64,000 bases of DNA from Ignelater luminosus (lineage: Eukaryota; Arthropoda; Insecta; Coleoptera; Elateridae). The notes under the pieces were generated by a model that saw only the letters and a list, made by a program, of their open reading frames with translations, searched no databases and was not told the origin of the DNA. The stretch spans positions 239,915 to 303,914 of the forward strand of contig VTPC01091300.1 in the NCBI GenBank assembly GCA_011009095.1, written 5' to 3'. Position numbers and translations under genes: made by a program. This document shows, piece after piece, positions 41,001 through 53,000 of this stretch; the first letter of the stretch is position 1; every line of letters begins with the position of its first letter.

Positions 41001-44000
41001 TGACAGTGTATAAACCTGATTACTGCTCCTGAACACCAGCAATTGGAGATTTCTTTCAAAAGTGGATGATAAGTATCAAAAAACACAGATACATCTTCTT
41101 TGCATGCTATAGAATTGACTCTGAAGGTTACATCATTATGTATATTATCATTTATTTCTTGGACAATAACTCCTATTGAATTTGAAATTGTTAGTGTTAA
41201 AACTTAATCTCGCTTTTTTTTGACAAGGTGATTGTATGTGGAATAACATAACCTTAATAAATTACTCCTGCTGTCAAGGGTTGCTGTGGCATTCAAGGAA
41301 TCTACAATTGTTGACGGTTATCAAAAGTCAACCCCCTCCTTTCTTAATTATTATATATTACATTGGAAAATCTCTTGCTATTTCTGGTAGCTAGATTATT
41401 TATATTTGACATTATTAAGGCTTGCTAAAATTTTTTATAATTTTAAAACATTATTTTGATTGAATTTCTGAGAAAATATTTTGAAGAATAAAAATTTAAT
41501 TCAAGGAAAAGCAAAATGTTGCATCTGAGATCATTTCCTTTTTTATTCATTTATACGAGTAGAAACATGAAGAATTTAAAGAAATCTAAAATTTTGAAAA
41601 ATAAACCTAAAATATTGTAAATAGAATTTTAATGATTTGGACTGATACTGAAATCTTACTTCCAATCAGTTATGCCAACTTCCTTCGTTGATATATAATG
41701 GTCAATTTTGAATTAGTCTGATTCAGCGTCAGTGCTGTATAACTATCTAATTTAATATTTTCGTATATAAGAAATTATATTTGAAAAAGTTATTTACACA
41801 TTACCATTATCTTCAATTAATATTGCCTCCAATAAAATTCAAGACGCTTTGAAATTTCAGTAGATTATTCCTACTATAATATCGAAAGAGTTATATGTAC
41901 TAAATGCAAATTATTTTAAACATAGAAGACTTTAAATATTATTTGATTGTATTGATTAAACAGTGAGCTTTTAATCCTTTCCACCTTTTCCATCAAGGCT
42001 CGCTAGCCAGCACCACTCACAGTAGGATGACATGGCGCACTATTAATATATGGCACATTTTTTATCACATCTCACTGTGTGTGAAGTACACTTGCACATT
42101 TTGTGTGTGGATGTGTGTATGAGAATAATAATGACTATGAAAAACATTTGGTTGCAGTAACTAAATGAAATATCAGTTTTAATTTTAGAATTTCACTATT
42201 ATAAAATGGCAATAAAAATGAAAACAAAGAGAAAGAAAACATTTTAAATCAAAATTACTACCTTACTAAATTAGTAGTCATTTTGTAAAATAAAATGTTG
42301 GTGTGATTATTTCTAAAAATAATAATAACAATAATAATAATAATAACCATAATTATAAATAATTCTATTCCAAACAAACACATCTTCAGCTTTAAAATTA
42401 TATTACCGTGAGCCAGGCACAGCTTTCTATGAGGTTTTCTCAACATTATTAACACATTTGAATACCAATACGTTACACTATTAATACGAGTAGTGTTCAT
42501 AATTTTTTTATATCTTTGCTGTGCATGCAATTTATAGTATAAATACCACCTACAATTTTGATTTAACCTATTTTTAGTGAATAACGCAAGCATATATTAA
42601 ACTGTGTCTTACAGTACAAAATCTTTCAGTTATAGAATAATTTCCTCTTAAGTAAATTGTTTCAGGTGATTCATAACAAGAAAATGATTGGCATTTTAAC
42701 ATTTTATTAAATGTAGTGTGAAAATCTGTGCGATTTTCTTGCTACATTAAGTAAAATGTTTTGTTATTTTAAGATTTTTATTTATGTAATATTGTAACAG
42801 TAATAATAGCTGTTTGGCATGTGCTAAGTATTAATTGCTTTTAAAAGTATTTACTACCCACACAGACATTACCAAATGTGTGTATGGAGGTGCCGAACAA
42901 CACTACCAACATATAACGAGTAGTACACAAATTTTTCAAACACTTTTTTTATACACGATAATTTTTTGAGTCTTCAGTTTGCCTCTACAAATTTTTTGAA
43001 ATCAAAACCAATTTTTCATATTGGATTTTTTGATATTTTTTGACATGTTTTTAATCAGTACATGTGTGTGAGTACATTTTTAAACAAAAAGAAAATTTTT
43101 CTTCAAGCGTTTTTGCAGCAGAGAACGACTTTTTGTAGCCAAGTGTTTGTATTTTTTGTATGCCTATTTTATAATAGACATGTACACTTTTACAATACTA
43201 TTTTTTCTGACTTTTTTGCCTTGACATGGTCTGCAGCCATTCGGAGTGAGTATTTATTCTTGTCGTGTGCTAGTAGTGGCTCATAGTGATTTTTGTAGAT
43301 TACTTTGTGCTTTAAACATTTTTCAGCATTGTGCTGCAAATATATGTTACGGGTTCATATATTTTTAATTTTTATTTTTATGGAAAATATCTTAAAAATG
43401 AAGCGTTACTACTAGATTATGTTATTAAATATAAATTGCAATTTAAGTAATAGAAGTATTCAGATTTAAATTTAAATTAAACCAAGCAGTAACAAGTAAC
43501 TTAGATTTCACTTTTTAAGTACAGCTAGTGGTGAGTGGAATTTAAACTAAAGATAGTGGTTAGTCATTTGTATATTTTGCAGCACAATTCCAAAATATTT
43601 CCATTTTCAAATGTACAGCTTACCGGGAATATATTATAATTTATGATTATTATTGAGTAATATTCTTATGTAGTCGTATATAAGTATATAGTCATATACG
43701 TTCAAAATAGGTATTTACATGTTCCACACTTAATATGGATGAGGTAAATATTCAACGATAATATTTCATGTGTTGGTATTCAAATGTCTTTTCAAAAGAC
43801 ATAGTTTGTAAAAAAGAATAACGAGTGATGATTTTTTCCTAAATGAATAACAACTTATCATGTGCCTGCATGCTGTTTAGGCTAATCTTCCTTTTACGGT
43901 TTTTTAAAGAATTGTATTAATTTTAATTATATTCACAGTGCCTGGTGATCCACAAGATGTGAAAGTCCTTCCAATCAATTCCACCACCATAAAAGTTACA

Positions 44001-47000
44001 TGGAAACCTCCACTCGCTAAAGAACGTAATGGCATCATCCGTGGATATCACATTCATGTTCAGGAAACTAAGGAAGAGGTATGACATTATGATATCAATG
44101 TTTGTTTTAGTATTTCAAAAAGTAACCCTCATAGACATAATAAAATATTCATTGACGGGAGATTGAATTCTGCATCCAACCCTATAGTTACACATTCATG
44201 TTTTTAGGTTCTCTTCCACTTCACCTATCATCTTGTCTTTGATTTTCATCTTTATCTGCTTTCAACTAGTCTCCATTCATTCATTCATTCGTTTATGTCC
44301 CATCCATATAATATGCCTTACTTTTATGTATCATCCATATCTATACTTTCGATATCATTCAATTGTTAACAATTCATGCTTGATCTATATAGATTAGGCT
44401 TGTTCAATGCACATTAGCAATCAGTGTACATTGATATAAGTTTGATTTCAAAGCAATCCAAATTAATTGAATGTCCAAAGTAGACCTATCTTCGAAGCTG
44501 TCGAAATACAGCAGTTAACAGGTACACAACCTGGAAGTTTACATTTGTAAGGGGTTATAATTTGTGTATATGGTGAATATGCTAGAATAAGTACCTATAA
44601 AGAATTGTAATTGTAAATTTAACTTATAGCATACTTAATATACTTAGATTATATCAGATAATATAGGATGATTAAAAAAATTTGTATACTTGATACTTTT
44701 ATATAATACCTTTAAGGTATTATCTCTGTAAACCCACTTCTCTATGGAATTTAATGAAATTGTGTGTACACATAAAGAAAACCTCTTAGCAAATAGCTGA
44801 AATTGAAAATTCTTGCTCGTTTAATAGAGATATTCGCAATCAAAGTTGGCACTTTTTACGTGCTTTGCATATATGTATGTCACATATTTCCATCATAACT
44901 TAACACTTTTCTATACATTTTTTCAAAAAACAACTTATTTATAAATTAGTTTATTATGGATATCTTGAATAAAACAAGAAAGTTTTTGTCCGATTGGTTG
45001 AAGAGATAAACATTTTTAAATTATGCAAGTTTAAACATTTCTTGGTAAGTAGACGGGTATGACAATGAGTGTCTGGCTCATGTAGTTGTGTGTATATGTA
45101 TACAGTGTGTCCACATTTCGATGCTCACTATTGGGATCTCGGAAATTGTAAGAGGTACGAAGTCAGTTAAATTAGAAAAGATTTGGCTATTTTGAAGATC
45201 AGTTTACTTATGCTTTTGTTTTTTCAAAAAAGTTCACGGCTTACTAGATATTTGCTAAAAACGAAATTATCTTATTTTTTTTTAAAGTGAAATATCTCAG
45301 GAACGAACAAAGATAGAAAAGAACAGCAAAGAGGGTGTTTTAGAAAATTTACTTCGAAAAACAAAAAAGTTATTTTTGCAATTGCTTTTGTTTTACTTCG
45401 GCAGTGAGACATAAATCCAAATTTTTTCTAATGGAACGCCTACTTGATTTCCATATTACTGAACTGCATGCCTTAAATTGTTTTCAGTGATACATGGTTT
45501 GACATAGCTATTCTTTTGTTTTACCGAGTTATGAAGTGAAAATCATTTTTCATCATAGTGTGTGCCATGACATCTAACACGCAAAGTCGTGGAGTTGTAT
45601 CAAAGAAATTCATTTGTTATGCAAAAATTGCTAAAACAAGATAAATACGCTTTTATGGGGCATTAACTGCTTATTTGATGCTATCTGTGAATGCTCAGTA
45701 AAGTATCTTAAAGCGTCTTTTGTTTTATTTTGGCAATTGTTACATAACAAATGTAATTTATCTGACAAAAATCAATGATTCTCATATGTTTAAAGCCATG
45801 GCACACTAGGTGGGAAATGCTTTTTATTTAAAAAAAAAAATAGGATAATTTCGTTTTTAGCAAATATCTAGTAAGCCGTGAACTTTGTTGAAAAAACAAA
45901 AGCACAAGTAAACTGACCTCCAAAATAACCAAATTTTTTCTAATTTAACCGACTTCGTATCTCTTACAATTTCCGAGATCGCAATAGTGAGCATCAAAAT
46001 GTGGACACACTGTATAGGAAGACGTCTACCTGAAGCTTTTAATGCAGTTTAGGGACATCCTGTACATCGGTAATCTCTTGGAAAAATCTCATATGTATGT
46101 GATGCTTAGTAGCAAACATGTTGAGTGATCTGAGTACAAACATGGGAAATTTTAGATTTTAGGCATCTTATTGCTCTAAAATATGGCAGTAGTTTTTCAT
46201 GTTACAAACTGAAACGAAGCAGTAACAAGCAATTAGTTTGTGCTATGTGCATTGAACATGCCTATTGTTAGTCACACATATTGGTCCTATACTATACTTT
46301 TCTCTCCCCTACATACTAACAAATCTTATTACTTTCTCACATACTCTCAGTTTTATTCTTTTACTAATCAACTTATTACTTAACACCTTCTTATTGCCAT
46401 AAAATAGTTTATAACCTGCTCAAACAGTCTCTTTTATAAATTCATTTCTATTATTTCCATTATTTATGTCTTTTTAGATAAGAATTCATTTTAACAGGAC
46501 ATCCTGTATTTTATTACTGTCACTAGACAAATACAATAATCATAATTTGACTTTTCAGGGAAGTTTGTTGAACGAACCTATGCGATTTGATGTTCTGGAA
46601 GATTCCTTATTAGAACTAAACGTAAGTGGATTACAACCTGATACTAAATACACTGTGCAAGTAGCAGCACTCACAAGAAAAGGCGATGGAGATCGCAGTC
46701 CACCAGCTAGCGTAAAAACACCTGGAGGTGTACCCAATAGACCTGCCTTGACACTCAAGTAAGTTTGATAGATACTACACATTTTATTAAAACCACCAGA
46801 AAGTGTTATTATTTCAATTCTTTTACTTTAGGGTAATTGAAAGAGAACCAACAGTAACGATAGAATTAGAATGGTCTAGACCAACACAAACTTATGGAGA
46901 ACTTCAAGGATATCGCTTACGCTATGGTGTAAAGGAACAAGTTTTAAAAGAAGTTATATTAAAAGGTATTTATAAGTAAATATAAATCAATTTTTTTATA

Positions 47001-50000
47001 GTTAATTATAATTTAATTCCAGGTGTTCATACTACTAGTTATAGAATTACAGAGTTAGAGAGGGGTGTAGAATATGAATTTAGAGTAGCCGGGCAGAACC
47101 ACATTGGGATCGGCCAAGAAGCAATAAAATATATGCATACACCAGAAGGTCCACCAACAGGACCACCTACAAATATTAGTTATCATTTTCAAACACCAGA
47201 TGTAGTATGTATTACGTGGGATCCACCAAGTCGTGAACATCGAAACGGTCAAATTACAAAATATGATATACAGTTCCACAAGAAATCTGACCATAATAAT
47301 ATTATTGAACGTAATGTGACCAGCACAAAGGCAGTTTTTACAAATTTAGAGGAAAATACTGAATATGTTTTCCATATTAGAGCTTATACTAGTCAAGGTT
47401 CAGGGCCATTTAGTGACAAAATTTCTATTCAGACTGAAAGAGATATTGGAAGAGCTCCGATGTCAGTTAGAGCTGTAGCTACATCAGATTCGAGTGTTGA
47501 AGTTTGGTGGGAACCTGTGCCTTCACGTGGAAAAGTAATTGGTTATCAGATATTTTATACAATGACCGCTGTTGAGGATTTAGATGAGTGGCAGCAAAAA
47601 ACAGTTGGCTTGACTGAATCAGCAGACTTAATAAATTTAGAAAAGTTTGCACAATATGCCATCGCTGTTGCTGCTAGACTTAAAACTGGACTTGGACGAT
47701 TATCTGAAAAAGTTACTGTTAAAGTAAAACCAGAAGATGTTCCATTAGATTTGAGAGCTTATGATGTAACCACTCATTCTATGACATTATCATGGTCACC
47801 CCCAATTCATCTAAATCCCATTAGTTATAAGATTTCATTTGATGCAGTAAAGGAGTTTGTAGATGCTCAAGGAATTACTCAAACGGCAACTTTTGATAAA
47901 GTAGAAATTCCTCTTAAACATAACGTAAGATCTCATACAATCAATAAGCTGTCCCCATTTACTACTTACAATGTAAATGTTAGTGCTATACCTGCAGATT
48001 ATTCATACCGTCCTCCAACAAAAATTACAGTGACAACTCAAATGGCAGCTCCGAAACCTATGGTGAAACCTGATTTTTATGGAGTAGTAAATCATGAAGA
48101 GATCCATGTGATATTACCACAAGCTTCTGAAGAATACGGTCCTATTAGTCATTATTATTTAATTGTTGTACCAGAAGATAAAGAAACAGCTCAACGCAAT
48201 CCTGATGAATTTTTAACAGATGCCATCATTGAGAATCAGAAGAAGAATCCAGATGATCCTAACGCTCCTTATATAGCTGCTAAATTTCCTCAAAGAAACA
48301 TTCCATATACTTTCCATTTAGGTACTGGAGAAGAATATGATGGATTTAAAAATCGTAAACTGGAACCGGGTAAAAAATACAGAATATTTGTAAGAGCCGT
48401 AGTTGATACTCCACAACAAGATTTATACACGAGCAGTCCTTTTTCTAAATCATTATCGTTAGATATGCCAGGAGTCCCTCCAGGGGACCCACCTCTACGG
48501 CCTAATCCCAATGTGCCTGCAGATAATGATGTAAAAGTTAGTTCACAACACAAGGAAGCTGGTGTATTCTGGGTAATCGGACCCATTATTGCTGCTTTAA
48601 TGCTTTCAATCATACTAGTGCTCTTATTTATAATTAAGAAACGAAGGCAGCCATGTAAAACCCCTGATCAGGCAGCTGTTACTCGGCCATTAATAGCTGC
48701 TGACCTGAACAACAGTACAGCACCAAGTGATCCAGTGGAAATGCGAAGACTTAACTTCCAAACACCTGGAATGATTTCTCATCCTCCTATACCAATCTCA
48801 GAATTAGCAAATCATATAGAAAGGTTGAAAATGAATGACAATCTAAAATTTTCTCAAGAATATGAAAGCATTGAACCAGGGCAGCAATTCACATGGGAAC
48901 ATTCAAATATGGAAATCAATAAGCCCAAGAATCGATATGCAAATGTTATAGCGTATGATCATAGTCGCGTAATTTTGCAACCAGAAGATGGTCTTCTTGG
49001 AAGTGATTACATCAATGCTAATTATTGTGATGGCTATAGAAAACACAATGCGTATGTTGCAACTCAAGGTCCTTTACAAGAAACATTTTCAGATTTTTGG
49101 AGAATGTGCTGGGAATTACATACTGCAACCATAGTAATGATGACCAAATTAGAAGAACGAACAAGGATCAAGTGTGATCAATATTGGCCTACCCGTGGAA
49201 CAGATACTTATGGATGTATGACTGTTTCAATTACAGATATTCAAGAATTGGCAACTTATTGCATAAGAACTTTCCAAATTCATAGGCAAGGTCATAGTGA
49301 ACGAAGAGAAATAAAGCAACTGCAGTTTACTGCTTGGCCTGATCATGGTGTACCTGATCATCCAGCACCATTTTTGCAATTTTTGAGGAGAGTACAGAGC
49401 ATGAATCCGATAAATGCTGGACCAATTGTCGTTCATTGTTCTGCAGGTGTTGGAAGAACTGGTTAGTATTGGTAATCTCTAGATTTGTAATCGTTAATTG
49501 ATCTTCTTTCTTTTAGGATGCTTTATTGTCATTGATTCTATGTTGGAGCGAATGAAGCATGAGAAGTATATTGATATTTATGGCCACGTTACATGTTTAA
49601 GAGCTCAACGTAATTATATGGTACAGACTGAGGATCAATACATATTCATTCATGATGCGCTTTTGGAAGCTGTGATTTGTGGGCTAACTGAAGTACCAGC
49701 CAGGAATCTTCATTCTCATATCCAGAAGCTCATGCAACCTGAGATTGGTGAAAATATAACTGGAATGGAACTTGAATTTAAGAAATTAGGCAATATAAAA
49801 ATTGATTCGTCACGTTTTGTGACTGCTAATCTTCCGTGCAATAAGCATAAGAATCGATTGGTGCATATTCTCCCATACGAAAGCACACGGGTTTGCTTAA
49901 CACCCTTACGTAATGTTGAAGGATCTGATTATATTAATGCCAGTTTTGTTGATGGTTACCGTTATCGAAAGGCATACATTGCTACTCAAGGTCCTCTTCC

Positions 50001-53000
50001 TGATACAGTAGATGATTTCTGGAGAATGTTGTGGGAACATAATTCTACTATTGTTGTGATGTTGACGAAACCAAAAGAAATGGGACGGGTAAGTAGTAAT
50101 AACTTTTGATTTTATCGAATATATTATTTTATATTTTATTATGAAGAGAATCAGCAGCTCTTAACAAGTAGTAATTTTTAAATCCCCAATAACTAAATGA
50201 AATTTTGGCCTATTTCTTTTGAGATCGCTTATCATATCAAAGGAGCTAACCACTGTATTGTAGTTGCAATGCAAAAACTAAAATAGTGTCGATACGATCT
50301 ATTAAAAGAAAATAAATTTGTACAAATAATAAGCAGTATGCACAATCCTCTATGGCCTATCAAAAGTATACTTCGACAATGGTTATTTAACTCTATGATG
50401 CAACCTAAGGTGTTTATGAATCCATCAAAATCAGGGCGAGTTCTCAAGCAAAACTTGAGATTTACATGAACGTTTTTCATTTTTATTTATTTAATTTTGA
50501 TAGTGCGTTTGCTGCTTTTTAATAGCAATTCTAACCTCGAATTTACAGCTAATTGCTTCAATCACGTTTGATTCTACTTTTGCAGTGAATCATCAAGATT
50601 GATTCAGATTTGATATGATTGGATTCATTTTTGAACATGAGTAAGATTAATTAGACACAATATTGAATGCATCTAGATCTATAGAGTTAATTGGAGATTG
50701 CTATTTGTAAATGCTTCTGGTGTACTAGGGATTATAAAATTTCTGAGAGACAGAGATCTAGATTATTGCACTTGTCAGTTATTCAGTCAGTCATCATGTT
50801 GGTTTGTATCACTTTCATCCCTTGTAGCACAAATAACTTTTTCCTTTCCTTTAATACTAGATAAACTGAGATTATATTCATACAACGCCAGCACCACTAC
50901 TCTAAATTTAAATTGAAATAAACAGTACATAATTTGAAATTATTATTAAAAATAAACTCACAAGTGACAGTTGGCTGACCTTTAAAACATGTTCAAAATA
51001 ACATTCAAAACTATCGCAGTAATCAATCAAAACATAAATTGTTATAAAATAATGAAAATAACATTGCTTACGTTAATTTAACCTTAATCTTTGGGCTGCT
51101 AATCAGGATCTACCTCTCACAGCATACTATTATTTATGAACCTTAAATATTACATAAGATTATAAAGAAAACCTCTTTGCATTATGATTGCGGGATCATA
51201 CTATAATTGAAAAACATATTTAATTAACTAAACCTTCTAAGTACCTTGTTTTAAACAAACAATAATAATGTAAAATTATCATATTTGAGTAACACAAAAT
51301 CTACAAAAACAGTAAGAATTATGAACATTTGAGATTATGTACAAATGGCAAAAATACAAGGCGTATCCTAAATGGCTGACAGTACATTATTCTGTGTCTA
51401 AAAATAAACAAGAGATTCCTATACCAATTTGCTGTTAACTGCATTAACTAATTAAGATATTTGTGCTTTCTATCTGTAGCTGCAATTTTGATTTTTTTAT
51501 TAGCATCGTTTTATTTATGGATTGAAACCCATTCAACAATACTCTTAAAATACCTGGTTGTTTCTCATGAAATAGATTTTTGTGTTAAATAAAAACATTT
51601 CCAACAGTTTCTGTAATTACATTAAACTTTTTCATTAATGAAAATTAATGTATTGACTGATATTCTTCTTTTCAAATTAGATAACCTAATAATAGCTTAA
51701 AAAAGCTATAACTTCATAATGATTGATTTTTAGTTATATGTTCATTAGACATTTTGGACTTGAAGTGATCTGACCAACACATGTTTAAGCTATGGCCATC
51801 TGATCATTGGAAATCCTGCTGTACATATTATGAATTGAGTTTTTTTTTTTAAATGAATTTAATAGACGTTCAATATTGTCACCATCAATTCCGCTGTTTC
51901 TTATGAGTTAAGATTCTTACATCCTAATTGATTTTTTAAATTAGTTGGTCCTTCAAACCCTATTTCTCTTCATAAACAATGGTTTTTTTAATTAATAACA
52001 AGAACAAATTAGTAAAAAATGAAAGAAAAAGTATCCAAAAGAAATTAAAACTACAACACATTTTTTTAAAGACGAGATAAACTGACTTGTTTGAAAATGA
52101 TAATAAATAAGATTGCTTTAATAAAGAACGTGCATGTGATATACCCTGGGAGTACTATCTGTCTCTTTCTTATTCATTATAAACCATATTTTTCATTCTT
52201 TATTAATTTCTAGGTTATTTTAATTTAATTAATTTAATAGTTCAATTAACAAAAATGGAAAAATGGTTTTTCTATTTTAGTGCTTTAAGAGTTTTATTAG
52301 CATATCATTTTCAACTGTTTTTGATCCCTTAATGAGGCTTCATAACACACTGATTTATGAGACGGAACTACTGCACTTTTTTGCTTGGCGATTATTATGA
52401 TAACCATAAACATAATTGATCTATGTCAGTGGCGGTTACTATTACTTAGGTAACATAGTCTTACCATAATTACACAATGTATCCAAAAATTCCTAAATAT
52501 TATTTTGACTAGTGTTTTTCAAAAATAATTGCCGTACATTCTTCAATAGAAGAAATAGTATAAAAAACCTGTTTTATAAGGCCATTGTCATATTCGTTCT
52601 TTGGAGAACTCGCTGCTCCACGTCTCGTTTTCCAAACATGAACTCATATGATAATAAAGGACGTGTTTTGTAATATATTATTATAATTGATAAGAAAGAG
52701 ACAGATTGTTGTACCCCCAAGGTGCATGTCATCTATTTATTTTAAAAATGTAAAGTTTTCCTTGTTTCTTGGATACAGTAGCAACGTTGCAATATCTTTA
52801 CAAATCATTGTTGTTAAGGAACTTACTACTTTAAGAAATGGATTACTAATGTATTAATGCAGAATATCATACAAATTAATCCTATTGACAGTTTATATAA
52901 GAAGATATGTCTGTTGATATTTTATACAGTGGAAGATAAATAATAACAATTTAAGGAAATTTTAAGTTTATTTAAAATTAATAGTGGATCTAGTCACCAC

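Larger units (their letters stand above)
38741..43938. other. 5.2-kb Lar intron between FN4 and FN5
   Basis: Contains a candidate alternative exon at 39157, T-tract-rich zones at about 39230-39870 and 42925-43380, an (AAT)n tract at 42318-42345, and a fragment of the CTCCTGAACA repeat family at 40955-41046. No transposase was recognised. Confidence 0.5.

Noticed and set aside
47133-47294. Separate gene starting at the ATG at 47133
   Set aside because: The frame continues upstream to a splice acceptor at 47022 and completes FN6 of Lar.
48290-48613. Minus-strand 107-codon ORF opposite the Lar TM region
   Set aside because: Shadow of the conserved Lar coding strand.
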